DNA of 64,000 nucleotides from Kitasatospora sp044457565 (GTDB lineage Bacteria > Actinomycetota > Actinomycetes > Streptomycetales > Streptomycetaceae). Under the pieces are notes generated by a model, which did not search any database, had not been told where the DNA came from, and saw nothing but the letters and a program-made list of their open reading frames with translations. How positions within the stretch are numbered: the stretch's first letter is position 1; each line of letters begins with the position of its first letter. This document shows, piece after piece, positions 40,906-49,729 of this stretch. The stretch lies in NCBI RefSeq assembly GCF_044457565.1, contig NZ_JBITGZ010000015.1, positions 124,001-188,000 of the forward strand, written 5' to 3'. The position numbers and the translations under genes are program-made.

Positions 40906-41319
40906 ATGCGATTCAGCACCATGGGCACCGCACTGCTCAGCGACGACGTCGCCGCGAGCAGCCGCTTCTACGTCCAGCACTTCGGCTTCAAGCCGGTCGC
41001 CGAGCTGGACTGGTACGTCAGCCTGCACCACGACGAGCACCCTCACTACGTCATCGACTTCGTCCAGCGCGGCCACGAGGCCATGCCGGCCGGCTTCCGG
41101 GCCCAGGAGACCGGCGGGCTCTGCCTGGCCTTCCTGGTCGAGGACGCCACGGCCGAGGAGGCCAGGATGCGCGCCGAAGGCGTGGAGATCGCCGAGCCGC
41201 TGCGCGACGAGCCGTGGGGGCAGCGCCGCTTCAACGTCTGGAGCCCGGAGGGCGTACTGATCGAGATCCTCCAGACGATCGAGCCCGACCCCGAGTGGAT
41301 GGCACAGCAGCAGCTGTAG
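40906..41319 (+). CDS. VOC family (glyoxalase/bleomycin-resistance-like) protein
   Basis: A 137-residue protein. GGAGGG precedes ATG 40906; a longer frame exists upstream but overlaps the divergent promoter. The two betaalphabetabetabeta units are seen as MGTALLSDDVAASSRFYVQHFGFKP and LCLAFLVEDATAEEARMRAEGVEI, with the closing FNVWSPEGVLIEILQ containing a conserved Glu. It probably handles a small toxic or signalling molecule sensed by the adjacent TetR protein. Confidence 0.9.
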   Translation: MRFSTMGTALLSDDVAASSRFYVQHFGFKPVAELDWYVSLHHDEHPHYVIDFVQRGHEAMPAGFRAQETGGLCLAFLVEDATAEEARMRAEGVEIAEPLRDEPWGQRRFNVWSPEGVLIEILQTIEPDPEWMAQQQL

Positions 41320-41353
41320 GCCGGGCCGGGATCGGCGGCCGGCCCCGGGGGCT

Positions 41354-42391
41354 TCAGCGCCGCCGTTCGGTGCTGACCACCAGGCAGACCGCCGCCACCA
41401 CGATGGCCCCACCCAGCAGGGTGGGGCCGGTCAGCGGCTCGGCGAGGACGAGCCAGCCCAGCAGCACCGCGACCACCGGATTGACGTACGCGTAGGTGGA
41501 CACCAGCGTCAGCGGCGCGGACTGGAGCAGCCACACGTACGCGGTGAAGGCCACCAGCGAACCGAAGACCAGCAGGTACGCCAGCGCCAGCCAGGAGCGG
41601 GTGGAGATCTGCGCGAGGTCCAGCCCGTGCTGCTCGCCGCGCGCCAGGGCGATCAGCAGGCTGCCCGCCCCGCCGGCGACCATCTGGTAGCCGCTGGCCG
41701 CGAACGGGTTGGGCGGCATCGGGATCCGCCGGGCGCTGAAGGAGCCCGCGGCCCAGGTCAGCGTCGCCACCACGACGGCGATCACACCGGCGGGCGCGAT
41801 GCTGCCGCCGAGTGCGGGAGCGGACAGCACCGCCAGACCCGCCAGACCGAGCAGCACCCCGCCGAGGGCCGCCGGGCGCGGCCGCTCACCGAAGGCGATC
41901 CGCAGCAGCACCATCCACAGCGGCACCGCGGCCACCAGCAGGGCCGCCAGCCCGGAGGGGATGGAGTTCTCGCCGAGCACCACCAGCCCGTTGCCGCCGG
42001 TCAGCAGCAGGACGCCGACCAGCGCGGCGGAGCCCAGCTGCCGCCGCGTCACCCGCAGGGCCGCCGGGCCCTTGCGCCAGGCCACCAGGGCGATCATCAC
42101 CAGGCCCGCGAGCAGCGAGCGGGTGCCGGCCGAGAGGAAGGACGGCATCGTCTCCAGGGTGATCCGGATCGCCAGGTAGGTCGATCCCCAGAGCACGTAG
42201 ACGATGGCCAGGGCCGCCCAGACCGCCCCGCTCACCCCGCCCACCCGGGCCTTGCCGGTCACCTCCGGCAGTACCGCCGGGGCAGCATCGGCCCGGGCGT
42301 CCGCCACGATGGCGTCCTGGAGCCCGGCCGGCGTGTGGTCAGAGGTACTGGCCGAGGCGCCCGAAGGCCTCTGCGGAGCCGGAGCTGACAT
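41354..42391 (-). CDS. EamA/DMT-family transporter
   Basis: A 345-residue protein with about ten membrane helices in two EamA halves: IVYVLWGSTYLAIRITLETMPSFLSAGTRSLLAG in the first, LAYLLVFGSLVAFTAYVWLLQSAPLTLVSTYAYVNPVVAVLLGWL in the second, which is the family's most conserved motif. A disordered N-terminal tail of about 50 residues precedes the first helix. It is probably an exporter of amino acids or other metabolites. The start is preceded by GGGAGA. Confidence 0.92.
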   Translation of the reverse strand: MSAPAPQRPSGASASTSDHTPAGLQDAIVADARADAAPAVLPEVTGKARVGGVSGAVWAALAIVYVLWGSTYLAIRITLETMPSFLSAGTRSLLAGLVMIALVAWRKGPAALRVTRRQLGSAALVGVLLLTGGNGLVVLGENSIPSGLAALLVAAVPLWMVLLRIAFGERPRPAALGGVLLGLAGLAVLSAPALGGSIAPAGVIAVVVATLTWAAGSFSARRIPMPPNPFAASGYQMVAGGAGSLLIALARGEQHGLDLAQISTRSWLALAYLLVFGSLVAFTAYVWLLQSAPLTLVSTYAYVNPVVAVLLGWLVLAEPLTGPTLLGGAIVVAAVCLVVSTERRR

Positions 42392-42528
42392 GGGTGTCTC
42401 CCTGGGACGGTGCTGTACTGAACCCCGCTATGACACCGCACCACCGGCCCGCTCCGCCAGTGGGTATCGGGCCGGACCGGACCGCGCTCTACGGTGGAGC
42501 GCGCCCGCACCCCCAGGAGGCCCCCGCC

Positions 42529-42951
42529 GTGCCCGCCGAAACACCCCCGCCGCTCCCCTTCTTCGTCTACGGAACGCTGCGTACCGGCGGCCACAACCAC
42601 GCCGTGTACCTGGCCGGGCGCTGCACGTCCGTCCGCCCCGCCGTGCTGGAGGGCGCCGCGCTGCACGAGGGTCCCGGCTTCCCGTACGCCGTCCCCGACC
42701 CGGCGCGGCAGGTGGTCGGCGAGCTGATCACCGTCGGGCCGGCCGCGTACCCGTCGGTGCTGGCCGCCCTGGACCGGCTGGAGGACTGCCTCCCGGACGA
42801 CTCGGGCCTGTACGTCCGACGGCGCCTGCCCGTCCGGACGCCAGGCGGCGGGGCGAGCGAGGCCTGGGTCTACCTGGCCGGCCCCGCGGAGGACGCCCGG
42901 CTGCGGTCCGCCCCCGCGCTCATCGCGTCCGGCGACTGGTCCCGGCGCTGA
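42529..42951 (+). CDS. Gamma-glutamylcyclotransferase-like (AIG2) protein
   Basis: A 140-residue protein. GTG 42529 follows AGGAGG with eight bases between; the upstream extension looks non-coding. The family core is visible: the substrate loop FFVYGTLRTGGHNH, PGFPYAVPD, VVGELITV, and the putative catalytic Glu in LDRLEDC. The family covers gamma-glutamyl and similar amide cyclotransferases; the exact substrate cannot be read from sequence. Confidence 0.9.
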   Translation: MPAETPPPLPFFVYGTLRTGGHNHAVYLAGRCTSVRPAVLEGAALHEGPGFPYAVPDPARQVVGELITVGPAAYPSVLAALDRLEDCLPDDSGLYVRRRLPVRTPGGGASEAWVYLAGPAEDARLRSAPALIASGDWSRR

Positions 42952-42969
42952 CCCGCGCGCGCAGCGGCG

Positions 42970-43001
42970 GGCGCGGACCGGGAACTCTCCCGGTCCGCGC
43001 C
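42970..43001. terminator. Bidirectional terminator
   Basis: GGCGCGGACCGGGA and its 14-base exact complement around ACTC, between the convergent cyclotransferase-like and catalase genes. Confidence 0.9.
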
Positions 43002-43038
43002 GCCCTCGCTCGGCCCGCCCTCAGGGCCTGGCGCCGCC

Positions 43039-44499
43039 TCAGGCCTTGCCGACCCCGGCGGCGATCCGGTCGCCGAGGTCCTTGTCGACGTTGCGCCAGT
43101 ACTGCACGGCCCGCTCCAGCACCGGGTCGCTCACCCCGCCGAGCAGATGCCCGACGATGTTGGAGACCAGCCGGTCCCGCGCCGCGTCGTCCAGCACCTG
43201 GCGGACCATCGTGCCCGCCTGCCCCCAGTCGTCGTCCTCGCGGTGCAGCGAGTACGCCTCGCGGACCATCTCGCCCGCCGTCTGCCAGCCCGCCGCCGGG
43301 TCGTCGAACTTCTCGGCGGCCGCGGCGGGCGCGCCCTTGGAGTTCGGGGCGTAGGGCACGACCGTCCGCGCCGGGTCGAAGCGCATCGGCCCGTCCTTGG
43401 CGTACGAGTGAACCGGCACGTGCGGCCGGTTCGGCGGCAGCTGCGCGTAGTTGGGGCCGATCCGGTACCGGTGGGTGTCCGGGTAGGAGAAGATCCGGCC
43501 GAGCAGCATCTTGTCCGGCGAGACGCTGATGCCCGGCACCAGGTTCGCGGGCTCGAACGCGGCCTGCTCGATGTGGACGAAGAAGTCCTCGGGGTTGCGG
43601 TTGAGCGTCATCCGGCCGACCTTGATCAGCGGGTGGTCGCCGTGCGGCCACACCTTGGTCAGGTCGAAGGGGTTGAACCGGTAGTCCGGCGCCTGGTCGA
43701 ACGGCATCACCTGGACGTACAGCGTCCAGGACGGGTGGTCGCCGCGCTCGATCGCCTCGAACAGGTCCTGGCGGTGCAGGTCAGGGTCGGATCCGGCCAG
43801 CCGGTCGGCCTCCTCCTGGGTGAGGAAGTCGATGCCCTGGTCGGTCTTGAAGTGGTACTTGACCCAGAACCGCTCACCGTCGGAGTTGATCCACAGGTAG
43901 GTGTGCGAGCCGTACCCGTTCATGTGCCGGTACGACTTCGGGATGCCCCGGTCGCCCATCAGCCAGGTGACCATGTGCGCGGACTCCGGCGACAGCGTCC
44001 AGAAGTCCCACTGCATGTCGTGGTCGCGCAGGCCGTTGTCCGGGCGCCGCTTCTGCGAGCGGATGAAGTCCTGGAACTTGATCGTGTCGCGGACGAAGAA
44101 GATCGGCGTGTTGTTGCCGACCAGGTCGTAGTTGCCGTCCTCGGTGTAGAACTTCAGCGCGAACCCGCGCGGGTCGCGCCAGGTGTCGGGGCTGCCCTGC
44201 TCGCCGGCCACCGTGGAGAAGCGGGCCAGCATCTCGGTCCGCTTGCCGGGCTGGAACATGGTCGCCTTGGTGTAACGGCTCACGTCGTCCGTCACCTCGA
44301 AGACGCCGTACGCGCCGGAGCCCTTGGCGTGGACCACCCGCTCGGGTACCCGTTCCCGGTTGAACTGGGCCATCTTCTCGATCAGGTAGTGGTCATGGAG
44401 AAGGATCGGGCCGTCCCGTCCAACCGTGAGCGAGTGCTCGTCGCTCGGCACCGGTATGCCGGCGTTGTTGGTGGTGTGCGGGACCGCTGAGTCGGGCAT
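43039..44499 (-). CDS. katA: Monofunctional haem catalase (clade 3)
   Basis: A 486-residue catalase, in the small-subunit size class. The catalytic His is in RVVHAKGSGAYGVFEV, the Asn in YDLVGNNTPIFFVRD, and the haem-ligand Tyr in GRIFSYPDTHRYRIGPNY. It converts hydrogen peroxide to water and oxygen in the cytoplasm. GGAGGACAC precedes the ATG. The promoter lies in the 216-bp region shared with cobL. No peroxide regulator gene is adjacent. Confidence 0.97.
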   Translation of the reverse strand: MPDSAVPHTTNNAGIPVPSDEHSLTVGRDGPILLHDHYLIEKMAQFNRERVPERVVHAKGSGAYGVFEVTDDVSRYTKATMFQPGKRTEMLARFSTVAGEQGSPDTWRDPRGFALKFYTEDGNYDLVGNNTPIFFVRDTIKFQDFIRSQKRRPDNGLRDHDMQWDFWTLSPESAHMVTWLMGDRGIPKSYRHMNGYGSHTYLWINSDGERFWVKYHFKTDQGIDFLTQEEADRLAGSDPDLHRQDLFEAIERGDHPSWTLYVQVMPFDQAPDYRFNPFDLTKVWPHGDHPLIKVGRMTLNRNPEDFFVHIEQAAFEPANLVPGISVSPDKMLLGRIFSYPDTHRYRIGPNYAQLPPNRPHVPVHSYAKDGPMRFDPARTVVPYAPNSKGAPAAAAEKFDDPAAGWQTAGEMVREAYSLHREDDDWGQAGTMVRQVLDDAARDRLVSNIVGHLLGGVSDPVLERAVQYWRNVDKDLGDRIAAGVGKA

Positions 44500-44639
44500 C
44501 GTGTCCTCCGTTGCGTGCTCAGGTACCCCCTCTCGAACCTAACCCCGTACCCCGCGCGCTGCCATCGCGCCGCAGCCGACGCCGGCGTGCGGACGGGAGC
44601 CCGGACGGAGGCCGATCGGAGCGCCGTCGAACCGCCCGG

Positions 44640-44645
44640 TAGGCT
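44640..44645 (+). promoter_or_regulatory. Candidate -10 of the cob operon
   Basis: TAGGCT, 70 bp before the cobL start. I see no cobalamin riboswitch elements in this leader. Confidence 0.35.
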
Positions 44646-44715
44646 GCCGCTGCCCCGTCTCACCTGCTTGTTCCGACCCGCACGCGACCCGCCTGCGACC
44701 CGCGAGGAGTACCAG

Positions 44716-46095
44716 TTGGCCGCCGCCCCGCCCCCGCCCCCGGCGGTCCACCCGATCACCGTCGTCGGAATCGGCGCCGACGGCTGGCCGGGTCTGGCCG
44801 ACACCTCGCGGCAGGCCCTGCGCACGGCCGAGGTCGTGATCGGCGGCCCCCGGCAGCTGGATCTGCTGCCCGCCGAGGTCACCGCCGCGCGGGTGGCCTG
44901 GCCCTCCCCGCTGCGCCCCGCCGTCCCCGGCCTGCTCGCCGCGCACGGCGGCCGCCGGATCTGCGTGCTGGCCAGCGGCGACCCGATGTTCTTCGGCATC
45001 GGCCGGGCCCTCGCCGAGACGGTCGGCGCCAAGCGCCTGCACGTCCTGCCGCACCCGTCCTCCGTCTCGTACGCCTGCGCCCGGCTCGGCTGGCCGCTGG
45101 ACGCCGTCGAGGTGATCAGCGTGGTCGGCCGCCCGCTGGAGAGCCTCAACCGCGCGCTGTACCCCGGCCGCCGGCTGCTGGTGCTCAGCGCCGACGCCCG
45201 GACCCCGGCCGCCGTCGCCGCGCTGCTCACCGGCCGCGGCCTCGGCGCCAGCCGGCTGCGGGTGCTGGAGCAGCTCGGCGGGCCGGCCGAGGGGCAGCTG
45301 GACGGGCGGGCCGACGACTGGGCCCACCCGGCCGGCGACCCGCTCAACCTGATCGCCGTCGACTGCGCGGGCGGCCCGGGCGGTGCCGACAGCGTCGACA
45401 GCGCGGGCAGCGCCGGCACGCCGGACAGGACGGGCATCGTCCGCAACTCGCTGGTGCCGGGCCTGCCGGACGCCTCGTACGAGAGCGACGGGCAGCTGAC
45501 CAAGCGGCATGTGCGTGCCGCGACCCTGGCCACCCTGGCGCCCGCGCCCGGCGAGCTGCTCTGGGATGTCGGCGGCGGCTCCGGCTCGATCGCCGTCGAG
45601 TGGATGCGGGCGCACCGCGACTGCCGGGCCGTCAGCGTCGAGCGCGACCCGGTGCGGGCCGGGCGGATCGCCCGTAACGCCGCCGCGCTGGGCGTACCCG
45701 CGCTGCGCGTGGTCACCGGCCCGGCGCCCGCCGCGCTGGCGGGCCTGCCCACGCCCGACGCGATCTTCATCGGCGGCGGGCTGACCGCCCCCGGGATGCT
45801 GGAGGCCTGCTGGGACGCGCTCCCGCCGGGCGGACGGCTGGTCGCCAACACCGTGACGCTGGAGTCCGAGGCGCTGCTCACCCAGTGGTACCGGCGCTGG
45901 GGCGGCGAGCTGCTGCGGCTGGCCGTCGCGCACGCCGTGCCGGTCGGGGGGTTCACCGGCTGGCGCCAGGCGATGCCCGTCACCCAGTGGTCCGCCGTCA
46001 AGCCGGCCGCGTCCGAGCCGCTCGGATCCGATCGGCTCGCCGCAGAGCCGGCCGCCGCCGGACCGCCCACCTCCCCCACCGCCGTACAGCCGTAG
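44716..46095 (+). CDS. cobL: Precorrin-6B C5,15-methyltransferase (decarboxylating)
   Basis: A 459-residue CbiE-CbiT fusion. The CbiE half (about 12-215) has ITVVGIGADGWPGL, LASGDPMFFGIGRAL and LPHPSSVSYACARLGWP; the CbiT half (about 240-425) has GQLTKRHVRAATLATL and the SAM-binding LLWDVGGGSGSIAVEW near 281. It methylates C5 and C15 and decarboxylates the acetate side chain in aerobic-type corrin synthesis. TTG 44716 follows GAGGAG; a longer frame exists. The last about 35 residues are disordered. It leads an operon with cobM and cobK. Confidence 0.95.
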   Translation: MAAAPPPPPAVHPITVVGIGADGWPGLADTSRQALRTAEVVIGGPRQLDLLPAEVTAARVAWPSPLRPAVPGLLAAHGGRRICVLASGDPMFFGIGRALAETVGAKRLHVLPHPSSVSYACARLGWPLDAVEVISVVGRPLESLNRALYPGRRLLVLSADARTPAAVAALLTGRGLGASRLRVLEQLGGPAEGQLDGRADDWAHPAGDPLNLIAVDCAGGPGGADSVDSAGSAGTPDRTGIVRNSLVPGLPDASYESDGQLTKRHVRAATLATLAPAPGELLWDVGGGSGSIAVEWMRAHRDCRAVSVERDPVRAGRIARNAAALGVPALRVVTGPAPAALAGLPTPDAIFIGGGLTAPGMLEACWDALPPGGRLVANTVTLESEALLTQWYRRWGGELLRLAVAHAVPVGGFTGWRQAMPVTQWSAVKPAASEPLGSDRLAAEPAAAGPPTSPTAVQP

Positions 46096-46125
46096 AGCCG
46101 TAGAGCCGTATAGGAGCCCCTCCTC

Positions 46126-46887
46126 ATGACCGTCTTCTTCATCGGGGCCGGCCCCGGCGCCGCCGACCTGATCACCGTGCGCGGGCAGCGGCGGCTGGCG
46201 AGCAGTCCGGTCTGCCTGTACGCGGGCAGCCTGGTACCGCGCGAGCTGCTCGCCGAGTGCCCGCCGGACGCCCGGCTGGTCGACACCGCCCAGCTCAACC
46301 TGGACGAGATCATCGCGGAGCTGGTCCGCGCCCACGAGGCCGGCCAGGATGTCGCCCGCCTGCACTCCGGCGACCCGTCCGTGTTCAGCGCCGTCGCCGA
46401 GCAGATGCGACGCCTGGACGCGGCCGGGGTGCCGTACGAGGTGGTCCCGGGCGTACCGGCCTTCGCGGCGGCCGCGGCGGCGCTCAAGCGCGAACTGACG
46501 GTGCCGACCGTCGGCCAGACGGTCATCCTGACCCGGATCGCCAAGCGCGCCACCCCGATGCCCGAGGGCGAGGACCTGGCGACGCTCGGGCGCAGCGGCG
46601 CGCTGCTGGTGCTGCACCTGGCCGCCGGGTACGTGGACGACGTGGTCGAGCAGCTGTTGCCGCACTACGGCGCCGACTGCCCGGCGGCCGTGGTCGCGAT
46701 GGCCAGCCGCCCGGACGAGCTGGTGCTGCGCGGCACGCTCGCGGACATCGCCGGGCAGCTGAAGGCCTCGGGCGTGGTGCGGACGGCCGTCATCCTGGTC
46801 GGCCGGACGCTGGGCGCCGAGCAGTTCCGCGACAGCCACCTCTACTCCGCGGAGCGCGAGCGCCCGCACGAGGCGTGCGGCGCGTGA
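46126..46887 (+). CDS. cobM: Precorrin-4 C11-methyltransferase
   Basis: A 253-residue SAM-dependent tetrapyrrole methylase: VFFIGAGPGAADLITVRGQRRL, LVPRELLAECPPDA, RLHSGDPSVFSAVAEQ and YEVVPGVPAFAAAAAALKREL are all standard, as is VILTRIAKRATPMPEGEDL. It methylates C11 of precorrin-4. ATG 46126 lies 30 bases after cobL. The stop overlaps the GTG of cobK (GTGA). Confidence 0.96.
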   Translation: MTVFFIGAGPGAADLITVRGQRRLASSPVCLYAGSLVPRELLAECPPDARLVDTAQLNLDEIIAELVRAHEAGQDVARLHSGDPSVFSAVAEQMRRLDAAGVPYEVVPGVPAFAAAAAALKRELTVPTVGQTVILTRIAKRATPMPEGEDLATLGRSGALLVLHLAAGYVDDVVEQLLPHYGADCPAAVVAMASRPDELVLRGTLADIAGQLKASGVVRTAVILVGRTLGAEQFRDSHLYSAERERPHEACGA

Positions 46888-47660
46888 CGCCCGGCCCCGC
46901 GCCCGGGGGCGCGCACCGGCACGTCCTGATCCTCGGCGGCACCACCGAGGCCCGCCGCCTCGCCGCCGAACTGTGCGCCGACCCCGGGCTGCGGGTCACC
47001 AGCTCCCTCGCCGGGCGGGTGGCCGAGCCCCGGCTGCCCGCCGGCGAGGTCCGGATCGGCGGCTTCGGCGGCCCGTCCGGGCTTGCCGCCTGGCTGCGCG
47101 CGCAGCACGTGGACGCGCTGATCGACGCCACCCACCCGTTCGCCGAGATCATGTCGCGCAACGCCGCCCAGGCCGCGGCGGAGACCGGCGTACCGCTGCT
47201 GGCGCTGCGCCGTCCCGGCTGGCGGGCAGTGGAGGGCGACCGCTGGCACCCGGTCGGCTCACTGGCCGAGGCGGCCGACGCGCTGCCCGCCCTCGGCCGC
47301 CGGATCTTCCTCACCACCGGCCGCCAGGGCCTGGCCGCCTTCGCGCACCTGGACGAGCTGCGGTTCCTGGTCCGCTCGGTCGACGCCCCGGACGCGCCGA
47401 TGCCCCGCCACACCGCGATCCTGCTCGACCGCGGCCCCTTCACCCTGGCCGGCGAACGCGAGATCCTGCGCGAGCACCGGATCGACGTCCTGGTCACCAA
47501 GGACAGCGGCGCGGCGGCCACGGCCCCCAAGCTCACCGCAGCCCGCGAACTCGACCTCCCGGTCGTCATCGTCACCCGCCCGCCGTCCCCACCGGGCGTC
47601 CCCCGGGCCGAGGACGTCCCCGCCGCCATCCGCTGGCTCGCCGGCACACCGAGCCGCTAG
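46884..47660 (+). CDS. cobK: Precorrin-6A reductase
   Basis: A 258-residue protein. GTG 46884 overlaps the cobM stop by four bases, so I prefer it over much longer open frames. It opens with the Rossmann-like HVLILGGTTEARRLAAEL and contains LIDATHPFAEIMSRNA, FLTTGRQGLAAFAHL and LVTKDSGAAATAPKLTAA, the CobK/CbiJ hallmarks. It reduces precorrin-6A with NADPH. The three genes give consecutive middle steps of corrin synthesis; the rest of the pathway is not in the window. Confidence 0.95.
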   Translation: MTPGPAPGGAHRHVLILGGTTEARRLAAELCADPGLRVTSSLAGRVAEPRLPAGEVRIGGFGGPSGLAAWLRAQHVDALIDATHPFAEIMSRNAAQAAAETGVPLLALRRPGWRAVEGDRWHPVGSLAEAADALPALGRRIFLTTGRQGLAAFAHLDELRFLVRSVDAPDAPMPRHTAILLDRGPFTLAGEREILREHRIDVLVTKDSGAAATAPKLTAARELDLPVVIVTRPPSPPGVPRAEDVPAAIRWLAGTPSR

Positions 47661-47702
47661 CCGGGCGGGGCGCCGGCTCCGGGGGTCCCGGGGGCGGGCC
47701 CG

Positions 47703-48476
47703 TCAGGCGGTGCTCGACGGCGTCGCGTCCTCGCCGGGGAGGCGGAGGTCCCAGCCGACCAGGGCACGGAGCTGTTCGGCGGTGACGCCCTCCGGGATGG
47801 GGCTGGGTGCGTCGTGGCGGAAGGGCGGCTGCCAGCCCTCGTCGGGCGTCCAGCTGCGGACGATCCTGGCGGGGGCGCCGGCGACCACGCTGTGGTCGGG
47901 GACCTCGCCGCGGACGACCGAGCCGGCGGCGACCACCACGTTGCGCCCCAGCCGGGCACCGGGCAGGATCACCGCGCCGGTGCCGATCCAGCTGCCCGCG
48001 CCGATCTCGACCGGCTCGTTGCGCGGCCACTGCTTGCCGATCGGCAGGTCCGTCGCCCGGTACTCGTGGGCCTGGTCGGATATGTAGACGCCGGGGCCCG
48101 TCCAGACGTCGTCGCCGAGCACGATCGACTGGTGCCCGACGATGTGGCTGTCCCGGCCGATCACGCAGCCCCCGCCGATCCGCACGATCGGCTCCGGGCC
48201 GAGGTCCAGGCCCGGCAGGAAGCCCGCGCTGATGGTGACGCGCTCGCCGATGATCGAGAACGGGCCGATGGTGATCCACTGCTCGTTGAAGACGGCGCCC
48301 AGCGGGAAGGCCAGCTTCGTCCCGTCCCCCAGCTCGCCGAAGCGGTACGGGCCGGGGTTGTCGTTGGACACCGCGCCCGCCCGCTGCACCCACTGCCAGC
48401 CCCGGTGCACCAGGCGCCCGGTGGCGCGGCGGCCGCCGGATCGGACGGCGGAGAGCAGGGAACGGGTGATCGACAT
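47703..48476 (-). CDS. Hexapeptide-repeat acyltransferase
   Basis: A 257-residue protein. A left-handed beta-helix of hexapeptide repeats spans about 70-205 (IGPFSIIGERVTISAG, IGGGCVIGRDSHIVGHQSIVLGDDVWTG, VEIGAGSWIGTGAVILPGARLGRNVVVAAGSVV). The acetyltransferase His is probably in SDQAHEYRAT. Related proteins add acetyl groups to sugars or maturing cell-surface polymers. There is no signal peptide. It is convergent with cobK. Confidence 0.9.
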   Translation of the reverse strand: MSITRSLLSAVRSGGRRATGRLVHRGWQWVQRAGAVSNDNPGPYRFGELGDGTKLAFPLGAVFNEQWITIGPFSIIGERVTISAGFLPGLDLGPEPIVRIGGGCVIGRDSHIVGHQSIVLGDDVWTGPGVYISDQAHEYRATDLPIGKQWPRNEPVEIGAGSWIGTGAVILPGARLGRNVVVAAGSVVRGEVPDHSVVAGAPARIVRSWTPDEGWQPPFRHDAPSPIPEGVTAEQLRALVGWDLRLPGEDATPSSTA

Positions 48477-48566
48477 GCCGCCACGTTACCGGCCCGTACC
48501 CGAGGGTCGGAGGCCGAGGGGGCCAACGTCACACCGCTGCCGCGAGGCCTTGCCGGACTCGTGCCC

Positions 48567-48721
48567 ATGAGGATCACCGAGCACATCGACGTCCTTCGCC
48601 GCGAGGGCGGCCTGCTCGCCGAGCCGCCTCCGCGGCCGACCTGGCCGAGCGGGTGCACAGGGAGGGCGACAGCGCGCTGCTCGACCTGTGGCGGGAGACG
48701 GCCACGGTCCGCTGGAGCTGA
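48567..48721 (+). pseudogene. Remnant of a maleylpyruvate-isomerase-like (MDMPI/DinB) gene
   Basis: The first 18 codons read MRITEHIDVLRREGGLLA, a typical opening of mycothiol-dependent MDMPI/DinB-fold proteins. At about 48622 the frame shifts by one base (AASAADLAERV continues in the frame one base back), and after ERV the sequence jumps to HREGDSALLDLWRETATVRW followed by a stop, a typical MDMPI C-terminus. About 150-200 central residues are missing. It is a decayed gene with an internal deletion plus frameshift. Confidence 0.65.
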
Positions 48722-48827
48722 CGCCCACGGGCCCGGGCAGCCGCCGGCGCCCCGGCGTCGGGCGCCCGGGCCCGCCGGCGTCACTTCGGCCGAGGCACCC
48801 GGCCTCACACGCCGAGGCCCGCAGGGC

Positions 48828-49592
48828 TCACTTCGCCCAGGGAGCCGGGCGGCGCTCCAGGAACGCCCGCATCCCCTCCTGCGCCTGCGGCGAGCCGAAC
48901 AACCGGGCCGACAGCGCGACGAGCTCGTCCGCGTCCCGCTCGAAGGAGCGCACCACCTCGGTGTTGGACAGCCGCTTCGACTCGGCCAGCCCCTGCGGAG
49001 CGCCGAGCCGGACGGCGTCCAGCAGCGACTTCAGCGCGCCGTCCACGTCCTCGGCCGCCTCGGTGATCAGGCCGATCCGGGCCGCCTCGGCCGCGTCGAA
49101 GGTCTCGCCGGTCAGGTAGTAGCGGGAGGCCGCGCGCGGGTCGAGCTTGGGGCGCAGCGGCAGCGAGATGACGGCGGGAGCCAGGCCGAGGCGGACCTCG
49201 GTGAACGCGAAGGTCGAGGCTGGCCCCGCGATGGCGAGGTCGGCCGCGCCGACCAGCCCGAGGCCGCCGGCCCGGACGTGGCCGCTGATCACGGCGATCA
49301 CCGGCTTGGGGCAGTCCACGATCGCCCGCTGGAGGTCCACCAGCCCGCGCGGGCCGACGGTCGGGTCGCTGCCGGTGGCCTCGGAGAGGTCCGCGCCGGC
49401 GCAGAACACCTTGCCGGTGTGCCCGAGCACCACCGCCCGTACGTCCGGGTCGGCGGCCGCACCGGCCAGCCCGGCGGTCAGCTCGGCCATCAGCCGGGTG
49501 GAGAGCGCGTTGCGGTTGTGCGGCGAGTCGAGTTCCAGGGTGGTGACCGCGTCGGCGGTGGTGACGCGGACGAAGGGTACTTCGCGGGTCAT
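48828..49592 (-). CDS. Enoyl-CoA hydratase/isomerase family protein
   Basis: A 254-residue crotonase-fold protein: ELDSPHNRNALSTRLMAELTAGL, GHTGKVFCAGADLSEATG (first oxyanion-hole region), VIAVISGHVRAGGLGLVGAADLAIAGP (second oxyanion-hole Gly) and FTEVRLGLAPAVISLPL. The usual first catalytic Glu position reads GHVRAGG rather than a clear ExxGG, so the reaction may be isomerase-like or another crotonase reaction. The substrate is an acyl-CoA. Confidence 0.9.
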   Translation of the reverse strand: MTREVPFVRVTTADAVTTLELDSPHNRNALSTRLMAELTAGLAGAAADPDVRAVVLGHTGKVFCAGADLSEATGSDPTVGPRGLVDLQRAIVDCPKPVIAVISGHVRAGGLGLVGAADLAIAGPASTFAFTEVRLGLAPAVISLPLRPKLDPRAASRYYLTGETFDAAEAARIGLITEAAEDVDGALKSLLDAVRLGAPQGLAESKRLSNTEVVRSFERDADELVALSARLFGSPQAQEGMRAFLERRPAPWAK

Positions 49593-49729
49593 CGGGGGTG
49601 GCCTGCTTTCCGGCTGAGGGTGGGTCGGATTGCCTGGGAGGACTCTGGCACGACCGGCCGCCCCGAAACCAGATCCCCTCGCGAAATCCGCTGGCCGCCG
49701 GCCTCCTCACCAGGGCAGTATCGGCGTCC

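Noticed and set aside
44500..44715. Cobalamin riboswitch before cobL
   Set aside because: No B12 box or surrounding stem pattern could be found.
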